Assembly (NCBI GenBank): GCA_963825645.1
Contig: CAWGTT010000010.1
Coordinates: forward strand, 248,001-312,000
Source of the DNA: JADJPO01 sp963825645
GTDB lineage: Bacteria > Actinomycetota > Actinomycetes > Actinomycetales > Kineosporiaceae
Length of the DNA stretch: 64,000 nt
Reading direction: 5' to 3'
Each line of letters begins with the position of its first letter. Within the stretch, counting starts at the first letter, position 1. Shown one piece after another: positions 16,283 to 25,230 of this stretch. A model generated the notes under the pieces. The model was not told the origin of the DNA, made no database searches, and was given only the letters and a program-made list of their open reading frames with translations. The position numbers and the translations under genes were made by a program.

Positions 16283-17713
16283 ATGGCCGTCGTCGCTCCG
16301 GTCACCGCCCGCACACGACGCAATGTCGAGCTGGCGCTGCTGATGCTCGCCATCTCGATCGGTCTTGGCGCCTATGCCTTGGTGGGCATCGCGGAGAACG
16401 GCACGGTTCCGGCCGACATGTTCGCCTACGGCGGTGGCATGGCGCTGCTCGCGCTGTGCCTGCACATCGTGCTCCGGGTACGAGCCGCCTATGCGGACCC
16501 GGTGATCCTGCCGATCGCCACCGCCCTGAACGGTCTCGGTCTGGTCGTCATCCACCGCCTCGACCTGGCCGAGGGCCGCTCGGTCGGTGAGTCGCTGGCG
16601 CTGCGCCAGCTGACCTGGACGACGATCGGCGTGGCGGCGGCCATCGCCGTGCTCGTCACGCTGCGCGACCACCGCGGGCTCTCTCGGTACACCTATACCG
16701 CGATGGCCGGGGCGATCGGCCTACTCCTGCTGCCGCTGATGCCGGTCCTGGGTACCGAGATCAACGGTGCCCGGATCTGGATCCGGCTCGGGCCGATGTC
16801 GTTCCAGCCCGGCGAGATCGCCAAGATCCTGCTGGCTGTGTTCTTCGCCGGCTATCTGGTGAACTCCCGCGACTCGCTCTCCCTGGTCGGGCGCAAGGTG
16901 CTCGGCCTGCAGTTCCCCCGGGCCCGTGACCTCGGGCCCATCCTGGTGATCTGGGTCGTCAGTCTCGCCGTTCTGGTATTCCAGCGCGATCTGGGGACGT
17001 CACTGCTCTTCTTCGGTTTGTTCGTCGCCCTCCTCTATGTGGCCACCGAGCGCACCAGCTGGATCGTCATCGGCATGATGCTGTTCGGCGGCGGCGCCTT
17101 TGCCGCCTGGACCCAGTTCAGCCACGTGCAGGCCCGGGTCGACATGTGGCTGCACACGTTCGACCCCTCCGTGCCCGCCTATCAGCTCCAGCAGGGGCTG
17201 TTCGGCATGGCCAGCGGCGGGCTGCTCGGCACCGGTCTGGCCCGGGGCCGGCCGGACATCGTGCCGTTCGCCGAGAGCGACTTCATCATCGCCGGGATCG
17301 GCGAGGAGCTCGGCCTGACCGGGCTATTCGCCGTCCTGATGCTCTACCTGCTACTCGCCGAACGCGGACTGCGCACCGCAGTCGGGGTGCGTGACGGGTT
17401 CGGCAAGCTGCTCGCCGCCGGTCTGGCCTTCTCTCTCGCCCTGCAGGTGTTCGTCGTGGTCGGCGGGGTGACCCGGGTGATCCCGTTGACCGGTCTGACG
17501 ACGCCGTTCCTCGCCTACGGCGGCTCTTCGCTGCTGTCGAACTGGATCATCGTCGCGCTGTTGCTGCGGATCTCGGACTCGGCCCGCCGGCCGCGCCCGG
17601 CCGCGGAGCCGTCATCCTCCGACGGCAGTAGCCCGGGGGCGGACTCGATCGACACGGCCGACCCCGGCGACCCAGCCGATCCTGACGCGCCGACGGAGGT
17701 GGTGCCGGCGTGA
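16283..17713 (+). CDS. rodA: RodA/FtsW-family SEDS peptidoglycan glycosyltransferase
   Basis: 476 residues with about ten to twelve membrane helices. SEDS motifs are visible: INGARIWIRLGPMSFQPGEI, then the region around the catalytic Asp, and late LTGLTTPFLAYGGSSLL. It polymerises lipid II outside the membrane and works with the class B PBP encoded next. It starts on the base after the pstP stop and overlaps pbpA by four bases (GTGA). The C-terminal tail is acidic and Pro-rich (DPGDPADPDAP), a likely phosphorylation or interaction region. Confidence 0.96.
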   Translation: MAVVAPVTARTRRNVELALLMLAISIGLGAYALVGIAENGTVPADMFAYGGGMALLALCLHIVLRVRAAYADPVILPIATALNGLGLVVIHRLDLAEGRSVGESLALRQLTWTTIGVAAAIAVLVTLRDHRGLSRYTYTAMAGAIGLLLLPLMPVLGTEINGARIWIRLGPMSFQPGEIAKILLAVFFAGYLVNSRDSLSLVGRKVLGLQFPRARDLGPILVIWVVSLAVLVFQRDLGTSLLFFGLFVALLYVATERTSWIVIGMMLFGGGAFAAWTQFSHVQARVDMWLHTFDPSVPAYQLQQGLFGMASGGLLGTGLARGRPDIVPFAESDFIIAGIGEELGLTGLFAVLMLYLLLAERGLRTAVGVRDGFGKLLAAGLAFSLALQVFVVVGGVTRVIPLTGLTTPFLAYGGSSLLSNWIIVALLLRISDSARRPRPAAEPSSSDGSSPGADSIDTADPGDPADPDAPTEVVPA

Positions 17714-19155
17714 ACACCCCGCTGCGCCGACTGGCCGCCGTCGTCGCCCTTCTGTTCGCCTCCCTGTTCGCCAGCAGTACCTACGTGCAGTTCGTGCGCG
17801 CGGACTGGCTGGACTCCCGGCCCGGCAACGCCCGCACCCTGTACAAGAACTACGGCCGCGAACGGCAGCCGATCGTGTTGGCCAGCCAGCAGATCGCCAA
17901 GTCCACCAAGGTGGACGACGCGTACGGCTACCTCCGCAGCTACCCGGAGGGCCCGCTCTACAGCGCGGCGACCGGGTACTACTCGGTGGTCTACGGTGCG
18001 ACCGGCATGGAGGCGGCGGTCGACGGGCTGCTCGCCGGTACCGCCGACCAGCTGTTCTACCGGCAGATCCAGGACCTGCTCACCGGCAAGCCCGCGCAGG
18101 GCGCCACCGTGGAGCTCACCCTGTCCCCGCGAGCGCAGAAGGCGGCCTGGGACGCTCTGGGCGACCAACGCGGGGCCGTCGTCGCTCTCGACCCCCGCAC
18201 CGGTGCCGTCCTGGCGATGGTCAGCAAGCCGACCTACGACCCGAACGTGCTGGCCAGTCACGACCAGAAGAAGGTCAAGGCGGCCTACGCCACGCTGCTC
18301 GACGACGAGGGCCGGCCACTGGAGAACCGGGCCATCTCGGGGCGGCTCTACCCGCCCGGGTCGACTTTCAAGATCGTCACCGCGGCGGCGGCGCTGGAGA
18401 GCGGCGACTACCAGATGGACACCGAGGTGGCCGGGCCGGCCGTGCTCGACCTTCCGCAGACCGACGCCGGGCTGCCCAACGACTTCTCCGGTGCCTGCGG
18501 CCCGGGTGACAAGATCACCCTCATCGATGCCCTCAAAATCTCCTGCAACACCGCCTTCGGGTCGATCGGCCTCGCACTGGGCGGCGACGCCCTGCGCGAG
18601 CAGGCCGCCAAGTTCGGCTTCGGGGAACCGCTGAAGATCCCGCTGACGGTGACCCCCAGCCAGTTCCCCGCCGACCCCACGCCGCCGCAGGTGGCGCAGT
18701 CGGCGATCGGCCAGTTCGACGTCCGGGTCAGCCCGCTGCAGATGGCCATGATCTCCGCAGCGATCGCGAACGAGGGCGTGCTGGCGAAGCCGAACCTGAT
18801 CAACCGGGTGCTCGCGCCCGACCTGTCGGTGATGTCCCGGCCCTCACCCGAGGACCTCGGCCGGGCGGTCTCCCGGCAGACGGCCGCCGACCTGACCGAG
18901 ATGATGCAGGCGGTTGTCGGGCCCGGGGGCACCGGCGGCCGGGCCGCGATCTCCGGTGTCCAGGTGGCCGGCAAGACCGGTACCGCGGAGAACGGTGCAG
19001 GCCGGCCGCCGATCGCCTGGTTCACGGCGTTCGCCCCGGCCGACGACCCGCAGGTGGCCGTGGCCGTGGTCGTCGAGGACGGCGGTACGCTCGGCGACGC
19101 GGCGTCGGGGGACGGGTCGCGGCTCCGATCGCCAAACAGGTCATGGAGGCGGTGA
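17710..19155 (+). CDS. pbpA: PbpA: class B penicillin-binding protein, C-terminus frameshifted
   Basis: 481 codons as sequenced. An N-terminal membrane anchor, a PBP dimer region and a transpeptidase domain with STFK (PPGSTFKIV, Ser about 218), SCN (KISCNTAFG) and KTG (VAGKTGTAENG). It cross-links peptidoglycan with RodA. The last 15 residues (SGDGSRLRSPNRSWRR) are not family-like. One more G in the run at 19107-19111 would give SGGRVAAPIAKQVMEAVISQ, a proper PBP ending whose stop (19164-19166) overlaps the pknA GTG as GTGA, like the other junctions in this operon. I infer a single-base loss, real or a sequencing error. Confidence 0.95.
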   Translation: MNTPLRRLAAVVALLFASLFASSTYVQFVRADWLDSRPGNARTLYKNYGRERQPIVLASQQIAKSTKVDDAYGYLRSYPEGPLYSAATGYYSVVYGATGMEAAVDGLLAGTADQLFYRQIQDLLTGKPAQGATVELTLSPRAQKAAWDALGDQRGAVVALDPRTGAVLAMVSKPTYDPNVLASHDQKKVKAAYATLLDDEGRPLENRAISGRLYPPGSTFKIVTAAAALESGDYQMDTEVAGPAVLDLPQTDAGLPNDFSGACGPGDKITLIDALKISCNTAFGSIGLALGGDALREQAAKFGFGEPLKIPLTVTPSQFPADPTPPQVAQSAIGQFDVRVSPLQMAMISAAIANEGVLAKPNLINRVLAPDLSVMSRPSPEDLGRAVSRQTAADLTEMMQAVVGPGGTGGRAAISGVQVAGKTGTAENGAGRPPIAWFTAFAPADDPQVAVAVVVEDGGTLGDAASGDGSRLRSPNRSWRR

Positions 19156-19162
19156 TCAGCCA

Positions 19163-20971
19163 GTGACCGCTCGCGGGGGGACGCGTCTGGACGGCCGCTA
19201 CCTGCTCGGCGAGCGGATCGCCATCGGTGGTATGGGCGAGGTCTGGCGCGGCCGCGACGAGGTGCTCGGCCGCACCGTCGCCGTGAAGATCCTGCGGGCA
19301 GAGCTCGCCGAGGACCCGTCGTTCCGCAAGAGGTTCTACGCCGAGGCGAAGACCGCCGGCAGCCTGCCGCACAACGGGATCGCCGCGGTCTTCGACTACG
19401 GCGAAACCACGGTCGGCCCGGACGGGGTCTCCCCCTCCCCCGTCCCGGTCCAGGGCGACGGAATCGCCTACCTGGTGATGGAACTCGTTCCAGGGGAACC
19501 GTTGTCGGCGATCCTGCAACGGGATGGAGCGCTCGGGACCGAGCGCACCCTGGCCATCGTCGCTCAGGCGGCCCACGCCCTGCACGCCGCGCACATCCGC
19601 GGGGTGGTCCACCGCGACGTCAAGCCGGCCAACCTGATGGTCACCCCCGAGGGCCGGGTCAAGGTCACCGACTTCGGCATCGCCCGGCCCACCGACCACG
19701 AGCCGCTCACGATGACCGGGCAGGTGATGGGCACGGCCCACTACCTGGCCCCGGAGCTGGCCCGTGGCCTGGACGCCAGCGCGCTCTCCGACGTCTACGC
19801 CCTTGGCGTGGTCGCCTACGAATGCCTGGCCGGTCACCGCCCCTTCGAGGGCGAGAACCAGGTGCTGGTGGCCACGGCGCACCTGAACCAACAGCCGCCG
19901 CCGCTGCCCGGCACGGTGCCCCCGGAGGTCATCCGGGTGGTCGGCGCGGCGATGGAGAAGGAACCGGAGGCCCGGATCCCCTCCGCCGAGGTCCTTGCCG
20001 ATGCCCTCGACAAACTGGCCGCCCACGACCCGAGCGCGCTGGACGACATCGGCGGGTCCGGTGCCGGGGCCCGCGCGGCGCAGGCGCCCACCTTCGGTCC
20101 GGGCGGCGGGGTCCTGGCCGGCGGCGCCGCCGCGGCGTCCCCGGCCGGACGGCACAGCGCCAAGGGTCAGACCGGTCCGGGCTCCGATTCGACGACCCGA
20201 CTGACCGGCTCGCCGCCCGAGGCCCGCCCCCGGTGGAGCTCCCCACACACGGCACCTCAGGGCCACCCCACCGTCCAGGGGTCAGCTCTGGCGGACGGCA
20301 CCTCGGGATCGCCCAACGGGCCCGGACGCTTCGGGCCGGGCGACTCCTCGCCCGGTTCCGGATACTCCCTCAGCCCCGCACCGTCCGGACGGCGCCGCGA
20401 CCTGCGCAGCGTCATGTCCCCGACGCTGATCCTGATGCTGTCTCTGCTCGCCCTGATCATCGTGCTGATCGTCGTACTCGACCTGACCGGCAACTCCGGT
20501 GGCCTGGTCGACTTCGGCGACGACCCGTCGCCCGCAGCGACCCAGTCGGTCGACCTGTCGAGCGGGGCTCCGACGGTGTCCCCGACATCCGGTGCGGTGT
20601 CGGTCACCGGTGCGAGGTCGCCGACGAGGAGCCCATCGCGGCCCGCGACGTCCACGCGCCCCCCCAGCACGACGACGGCACCGTCGGCGCCCAAGCCCAC
20701 GCCGACGCCGACACCGACACCGAGCGAGCCCAAACCCACACCCACGCCCACCCCTACCCCGACGCCGTCGGTCCCGACGCCGTCGGCGGCGACGAGCCTG
20801 AGCCCACGCCCGTCGTCGGTGCTCGTGATACCGAGCGGGGCGGTCCTGGTGTGGGCGCCGCTCCGGGCGTGGCGGCGGCGCAAGCGAGAGACGCGTGGCG
20901 CGTCGGGTGAAGGGTTCGACGAGGCGGGGTCGACGATGGTCCGCAGGAACGAGCAGGGATGGAACGCGTGA
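19163..20971 (+). CDS. pknA: PknA-type Ser/Thr protein kinase
   Basis: 602 residues from GTG 19163. Kinase domain 1-280: Gly loop GERIAIGGMGEVW, Lys 42 (VAVKIL), catalytic HRDVKPANLM (Asp 152), DFG (VTDFGIARP), activation loop MTGQVMGTAHYLAPE. A long Gly/Ser/Pro linker leads to one membrane helix (LILMLSLLALIIVLIVVLDL, about 420-440) and an external tail of Thr-Pro repeats (TPTPTPTPSEPKP) without PASTA domains, which is the PknA pattern. With PknB it controls division and cell shape. The frame is open upstream of 19163 but that part overlaps pbpA in the wrong frame. Confidence 0.95.
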   Translation: MTARGGTRLDGRYLLGERIAIGGMGEVWRGRDEVLGRTVAVKILRAELAEDPSFRKRFYAEAKTAGSLPHNGIAAVFDYGETTVGPDGVSPSPVPVQGDGIAYLVMELVPGEPLSAILQRDGALGTERTLAIVAQAAHALHAAHIRGVVHRDVKPANLMVTPEGRVKVTDFGIARPTDHEPLTMTGQVMGTAHYLAPELARGLDASALSDVYALGVVAYECLAGHRPFEGENQVLVATAHLNQQPPPLPGTVPPEVIRVVGAAMEKEPEARIPSAEVLADALDKLAAHDPSALDDIGGSGAGARAAQAPTFGPGGGVLAGGAAAASPAGRHSAKGQTGPGSDSTTRLTGSPPEARPRWSSPHTAPQGHPTVQGSALADGTSGSPNGPGRFGPGDSSPGSGYSLSPAPSGRRRDLRSVMSPTLILMLSLLALIIVLIVVLDLTGNSGGLVDFGDDPSPAATQSVDLSSGAPTVSPTSGAVSVTGARSPTRSPSRPATSTRPPSTTTAPSAPKPTPTPTPTPSEPKPTPTPTPTPTPSVPTPSAATSLSPRPSSVLVIPSGAVLVWAPLRAWRRRKRETRGASGEGFDEAGSTMVRRNEQGWNA

Positions 20972-22875
20972 GCGACAACCCACGGGTACTCGGAAACCGG
21001 TACGAGGTCGGCGACCTTCTCGGTCGGGGCGGGATGGCCGAGGTCCACCTCGGGCGTGACACTCGCCTCGGTCGTGTGGTGGCGATCAAGCTGCTGCGCA
21101 CCGACCTGGCCCGGGACCCGATCTTCCAGGCCCGGTTCCGCCGCGAGGCCCAGTCCGCTGCAGCACTGAACCACCCGACCATCGTCGCCGTCTACGACAC
21201 CGGTGAGGAGCACGTCGTCGACTCGGGCGGCAGCCTGGTGGCCCTGCCCTACATCGTCATGGAGTACGTCGAGGGACGGACCCTGCGCGAGCTGCTGTTC
21301 AACGGTCATCCGCTCGACCCCGCCCAGGCCGTCGACCTGACGGCAGGCGTGCTGTCCGCGTTGGAGTACAGCCACCGGACCGGGATCGTGCACCGTGACA
21401 TCAAGCCGGCCAACGTGATGCTGACCCCGAACGGCGATGTCAAGGTGATGGACTTCGGCATCGCCCGGGCCCTCGCCGACGTCTCCGCCACGATGACGCA
21501 GACCCAGGCCGTGATCGGCACCGCGCAGTACCTCTCCCCGGAACAGGCCCGCGGGGAGACGGTGGACGCGCGCAGTGACCTGTACTCGGCCGGCTGCCTA
21601 CTCTTCGAGCTGGTCACCGGACGTCCGCCGTTCGTCGCCGACTCCCCGGTCGCGGTGGCCTACCAGCACGTGCGCGAGGCGCCACCGCGCCCGAGCGACC
21701 TCAACCCGGCGATCAGCGAGGAGCTGGACCGCGTCATCTTGCACTCCTTGGCCAAGGACCGAGAGACCCGTTACCAGTCGGCCGCGGAGTTCCGCGGCGA
21801 TCTGGAGAACCTGAGGAGCGGCCGGCCGGTGCTGGCACCCGCGGCCGTGTTGCACCAGGCGGTCGAGCCGGGGCGGGCCGCGGCCACGGAGGCGCTGAGC
21901 TACCCGACCACAGGGCAGCCGATGACGCGGCCGATGACCGATCAGGGCGCCCGTGCGCCGGAGGGCGGCTTCGGCCAGCTCCAGATGCCGGTCAGCGGCG
22001 ACACCTACGCCGCTCCAGCCGACTACGGGACCGGACAGTACGGCGAGTACGACCACCCCGAGCGCCGACGTGAGCGCCGGCCGTCCGGCGGTTCCGGTCG
22101 CAACGCGGGCTTCGTCCTGCTCGGCCTGGTCTCGATCGGAGTGCTCGCCGCCGTGGCCTATCTCGTCTACAGCCTGCTCGGGGGCACCACGACGCAGGTG
22201 ACGGTGCCGGTGGTGAAAGGGCTGAGCCAGGAGGAGGCGACCACCAAGCTGTCCGACGTGGGACTGAAGGCCGAGGTGAGCCAGGAGCCGAGCGAGGCGG
22301 TTCCCGAGAACCTGGTGATCTCCTCGGACCCGGCCGCCGGCCAACAGGTGGAGTCCGACAGCACGGTCTCGCTGGTCGTCTCCACCGGATCGGCCAACGC
22401 CCAGGTGCCCGACGTCACCGGGCTGACCCAGGACCAGGCGCGCGCTGAGATCGAGAAGGCCGGTCTGAAGGCGGGAAGCACCGAGACGGTCGACTCCGCC
22501 AAGATCGAGAAGGACCGGGTGGTCAGCACCGACCCCAAGGCCACGACTGCGGTCCCGAAGGGCGCCGCCGTCAAGCTGCTGGTGTCCAGCGGGCAGGTCC
22601 AGGTACCGGACGTCGTCGGCCAGAGCATCACCGAGGCGACCAAGATCCTCAACGACCTGGGGCTCAGCGTGAACCAGCAGCAGGAGCAGAGCGACCAGGC
22701 CGAGGGCACCGTGCTCTCCCAGGACCTCACGCCGAACACCAAGGTCGAGGCCGGGGCGGCCACCATCACCCTACAAGTGGCGATCCCGCTGCAGCCGGAA
22801 CCGACCCAGCAGCCGCCCCCGACCGAGCCGCAGCCGAGCGACCAGCCAACGGACGGCGCATCGCCACAGAACTAG
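20968..22875 (+). CDS. pknB: PknB: PASTA-domain Ser/Thr protein kinase
   Basis: 635 residues. Kinase domain 1-275: LLGRGGMAEVHLG, Lys 41 (VAIKLL), HRDIKPANVML (Asp 144), MDFGIAR, activation loop TMTQTQAVIGTAQYLSPEQA. A membrane helix at about 380-400 (FVLLGLVSIGVLAAVAYLV) is followed by three PASTA domains (VPVVKGLSQEEAT, VPDVTGLTQDQAR, VPDVVGQSITEAT) and a Gln/Pro tail. The PASTA repeats bind muropeptides or lipid II and regulate the kinase. GTG 20968 was preferred to ATG 20959: it gives a GTGA overlap with pknA and a usable AGGG spacing of 8, whereas the ribosome site abuts the ATG. Most mycobacterial homologues have four PASTA repeats; here I count three. Confidence 0.96.
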   Translation: MSDNPRVLGNRYEVGDLLGRGGMAEVHLGRDTRLGRVVAIKLLRTDLARDPIFQARFRREAQSAAALNHPTIVAVYDTGEEHVVDSGGSLVALPYIVMEYVEGRTLRELLFNGHPLDPAQAVDLTAGVLSALEYSHRTGIVHRDIKPANVMLTPNGDVKVMDFGIARALADVSATMTQTQAVIGTAQYLSPEQARGETVDARSDLYSAGCLLFELVTGRPPFVADSPVAVAYQHVREAPPRPSDLNPAISEELDRVILHSLAKDRETRYQSAAEFRGDLENLRSGRPVLAPAAVLHQAVEPGRAAATEALSYPTTGQPMTRPMTDQGARAPEGGFGQLQMPVSGDTYAAPADYGTGQYGEYDHPERRRERRPSGGSGRNAGFVLLGLVSIGVLAAVAYLVYSLLGGTTTQVTVPVVKGLSQEEATTKLSDVGLKAEVSQEPSEAVPENLVISSDPAAGQQVESDSTVSLVVSTGSANAQVPDVTGLTQDQARAEIEKAGLKAGSTETVDSAKIEKDRVVSTDPKATTAVPKGAAVKLLVSSGQVQVPDVVGQSITEATKILNDLGLSVNQQQEQSDQAEGTVLSQDLTPNTKVEAGAATITLQVAIPLQPEPTQQPPPTEPQPSDQPTDGASPQN

Positions 22876-22878
22876 CGC

Positions 22879-23508
22879 TCAGCGCCGCACGAGCGGCGCC
22901 AACCCCTCCGAGCGCGCGACGGCGTCCGGGGAACCACAGACCTCCAGCCAGTTCGCCAGCAGCCGGTAGCCGCCCTCGGTGAGCACCGACTCCGGGTGGA
23001 ACTGGACGCCGGACAGCGGCAGCTCGCGGTGCTGCAGGGCCATCACGACGCCGTCCTCGGTCCACCCGGTCATCTCGAGGCAGTCGGGAACGGTGTCGGC
23101 GACCACGGCGAGGGAGTGGTAGCGGGTCGCGATGAACGGTGAGGGCAGCCCGGCCAGCACGCCTGTGCCAGTGTGGTGCACCTGGCTGGTCTTGCCGTGC
23201 ATCAGCTCCGGGGCGTGCGTGACGGTGCCCCCGAACACCTCGCCGAGGGCCTGGTGACCGAGGCAGACCCCGAGCATCGGCTGACCCTGGGCGGCACAGT
23301 GCGCGACCATCTGCGGGCATACCCCCGCCTCGGACGGCGTACCCGGCCCGGGGGAGAGCAGTACCCCGTCCGCGCCACGGGCCTCCTGGACACCGACCGC
23401 GTCGTTGCGCCGCACATCACACTGCGCCCCGAGCTGCGCGAGGTACCCGACGATGGTCCAGACGAAGCTGTCGTAGTTGTCGACCACGAGAATCCGCACG
23501 CCGGTCAT
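22879..23508 (-). CDS. pabA: Class I glutamine amidotransferase (PabA/TrpG)
   Basis: 209 residues. The amidotransferase signatures are VVDNYDSFVWTIVGYLAQLG at the N-terminus, the oxyanion strand VLLSPGPGTP, the nucleophile Cys in MLGVCLGHQALGE, and the His-Glu pair in SGVQFHPESVLTEGG. It supplies ammonia from glutamine for 4-amino-4-deoxychorismate (folate) or anthranilate synthesis; with no partner nearby, both are possible. The gene in this position beside pknB is usually annotated pabA/trpG. Convergent with pknB (three bases apart) and four bases downstream of the DUF881 gene. Confidence 0.93.
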   Translation of the reverse strand: MTGVRILVVDNYDSFVWTIVGYLAQLGAQCDVRRNDAVGVQEARGADGVLLSPGPGTPSEAGVCPQMVAHCAAQGQPMLGVCLGHQALGEVFGGTVTHAPELMHGKTSQVHHTGTGVLAGLPSPFIATRYHSLAVVADTVPDCLEMTGWTEDGVVMALQHRELPLSGVQFHPESVLTEGGYRLLANWLEVCGSPDAVARSEGLAPLVRR

Positions 23509-23512
23509 CGTG

Positions 23513-24250
23513 TCACTCGGGTGTGGCGTACCGCAGCCGTGAGGTGTCGGTGAACGCCGGGAGGGTTCGGACGCCGCCGACGCCGGCCTTCCAGCCCAAC
23601 CCGACCCGGCTCACGTACTCCCGGTACAGGGCCACCTCAGGCGACCGGTCCAGCGCAGCCTGCAGTGCGTCCGGGTCGCCCAGGGCCACGATCTCGTACG
23701 GCGGCGAGTAGAGCCGGTCGTGCAGGAGCAGGGTGTTCCCGACGCAGCGCACTGCAGTGGTCGACACCACGCGCTGGTCCATCAGCGTCATCGCCTCGGC
23801 GCCGCCGGCCCACAACGCGTTGACCACCGCCTGCACGTCCTGCTGGTGCACGACCAGCTCGTCGGGTCGTAGCCCGTCTCGGGCCACGCCGGAGGGTGCG
23901 TCGTCGAGCGAGACCACGTAGGTCGGACCTTCCACGGCGAGATAGCCGGCCGGACCGGCCAGGCGCGACGCCTCGGCCCGCAGGTCCAGCACCTCACTGT
24001 TGCCGGCGGCGGCCTCCTCGGTGAGTCCGGTGATCCCGGAGGTCAGGTCGGCGACCCGCTGCGCGGCCCGCTCGAGCCGGGCCTGCTCGGCGTCGTGGAG
24101 CGCGACGTTGTCGACGCCGTCGGTGCGCAGCGACTCACCCTGCGCCTGACGGATGCTCGTGGTGAACAGCAGCCCGGCCAGGGCCAGGACGACGAGCAGC
24201 CCCACCGAGCGGCGCACCGACCCGGGGTGCTGCCTGGCCTGGTCCGGCAT
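23513..24250 (-). CDS. DUF881 family membrane protein
   Basis: 245 residues from ATG 24250. An N-terminal membrane helix (SVGLLVVLALAGLLFTTSIR) is followed by a coiled segment (about 50-110) and a DUF881 domain with GYLAVEGPTYVVSLDDAP, VHQQDVQAVVNALWAGGAEA and LYSPPYEIVALGD. This family is conserved next to crgA and the FHA/Pkn cluster in actinobacteria and in gram-positive division loci; its role is unknown. It is followed four bases later by pabA, so they are co-transcribed. Divergent from crgA, sharing about 157 bp of upstream DNA. A class E sortase gene often found here is absent. Confidence 0.9.
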   Translation of the reverse strand: MPDQARQHPGSVRRSVGLLVVLALAGLLFTTSIRQAQGESLRTDGVDNVALHDAEQARLERAAQRVADLTSGITGLTEEAAAGNSEVLDLRAEASRLAGPAGYLAVEGPTYVVSLDDAPSGVARDGLRPDELVVHQQDVQAVVNALWAGGAEAMTLMDQRVVSTTAVRCVGNTLLLHDRLYSPPYEIVALGDPDALQAALDRSPEVALYREYVSRVGLGWKAGVGGVRTLPAFTDTSRLRYATPE

Positions 24251-24407
24251 ACGATCTCCCGCCTGGCTCTTGCTCGCCCGCCCGGCCACAAGCGGTCGCT
24301 CGGAACGGCTGAGCACTCCTGCTGGACCGGGCCGCACCGGGCGCCACGCACTACGCTAGGACATAGCCGCGGCCGATCGGGCCCGGCCGAGCGACGGAGG
24401 AGCCGAG

Positions 24408-24656
24408 ATGCCCGAGTCCCGGGTGCGCCGCAAGAGTCCGTTCACCCCCCCGCCCACCTCATCCGGCGCCCCCAAGCCCAACCCGCGGTGGTGGGTGCCC
24501 GTGATGGTGGGCCTGCTGTTGCTCGGCCTGGCGTACCTGGTGGTCAGCTACATCTCGCAGTTCGCCTACCCCATCGGCCAGCTGGGCTACTGGAACCTCG
24601 CCGTCGGCTTCGGCGTCCTGATGACCGGGTTCGTCATGACGACCCGCTGGCGCTGA
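24408..24656 (+). CDS. crgA: CrgA cell division protein
   Basis: 82 residues with two membrane helices (WWVPVMVGLLLLGLAYLVVS and YWNLAVGFGVLMTGFVMT) and the CrgA signatures: a basic N-terminus (MPESRVRRKSPFTPPP), then NPRWWVP and a short TTRWR tail. CrgA recruits PbpA, FtsI and other divisome proteins and modulates FtsZ. GACGGAGGAGCCGAG provides a good ribosome site 5-8 bases before the ATG. TACGCT at 24352 may be its -10 element. Its place beside DUF881 and the pknAB cluster is conserved. Confidence 0.96.
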   Translation: MPESRVRRKSPFTPPPTSSGAPKPNPRWWVPVMVGLLLLGLAYLVVSYISQFAYPIGQLGYWNLAVGFGVLMTGFVMTTRWR

Positions 24657-24726
24657 CAGGCCCGCCCCGCACGGTGCCCCGGCAGCACGTTCCCGGGCAG
24701 AACTGAACTGACCGGCCGCCGGATCC

Positions 24727-24990
24727 GTCAGGTGAGCATCTTGGCGACGGTTCGGGTCGGCACTCCCGTGTCCTTCACCGCCTGCACGTCGGGCTGAGGC
24801 TGAGGGACGGCGAGGGGCTTGTGCTAGCGCTGCCGACGGTCTGGGGGCTCCAACGTCGCCGCGGACACGTCGTCCGACGAGGAGATCTGCCCCACCGCGT
24901 GGTAGATCAGCACCAGCCAGGTGCCGCGGCAGGAGCTGAAGAGCTCCCCGGCGATCGAACGCGCCGTGGCGTTGCTCGGCCCCATAGGGA
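24727..24990 (-). pseudogene. Possible C-terminal remnant of a polysaccharide deacetylase-type gene
   Basis: On the minus strand, one frame reads GTWLVLIYHAVGQISSSDD followed by VSAATLE, then stops near 24824; another frame continues PQPDVQAVKDTGVPTRTVAK and ends MLT at a TGA at 24727. The WLVLIYHxV segment followed by an 'S...VS' stretch and a final GTxxxTVxxM-like end recalls the C-terminus of polysaccharide deacetylases. The match is from memory and short, and the rest of the gene is missing. It may equally be an unrelated decayed gene. Confidence 0.3.
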
Positions 24991-25162
24991 TCGGCACAGC
25001 TCGTCGGGCTCACCCCGACCTGGCTGCTGGCCGAGGGGCCCGAGGCCGTTTTCGGCCACTGAGTAGTACCGGCTTGTGACGTTGGGTCACTGTTTGGCCA
25101 CAGGGCGATCGACGGCGCCAAACGGCCCGCAGGTCGGGACTCGCCGTGGAAGCGCCGACGTA

Positions 25163-25230
25163 TCCACAGGCTTGCTCACAGGTGTGGAATTACATTGCTG
25201 GAACTACACAGCTGTGAGTAAGCCTGTGGA
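25163..25230. repeat. 25-bp imperfect inverted repeat with CCACAGG ends
   Basis: Arms 25163-25187 and 25206-25230 match at 22 of 25 positions, with an 18-base A/T-rich spacer. Each outer end is TCCACAGG, close to half of a DnaA box (TTATCCACA), and each arm also carries CTCACAG. There is no gene inside. Function unknown; it is the most A/T-rich spot in a long noncoding interval. Confidence 0.75.

Noticed and set aside
18914..19162. Upstream extension of the pknA frame
   Set aside because: It overlaps pbpA coding sequence in the wrong frame; the kinase starts properly at GTG 19163.
22876..22905. GCGCCGC/GCGGCGC hairpin as bidirectional terminator between pknB and pabA
   Set aside because: It lies inside the pabA coding end and has no T run; could be chance at this GC content.
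25163..25230. Chromosome origin (oriC)
   Set aside because: Only one palindrome with partial DnaA-box ends; no dnaA or dnaN nearby and no cluster of full boxes.
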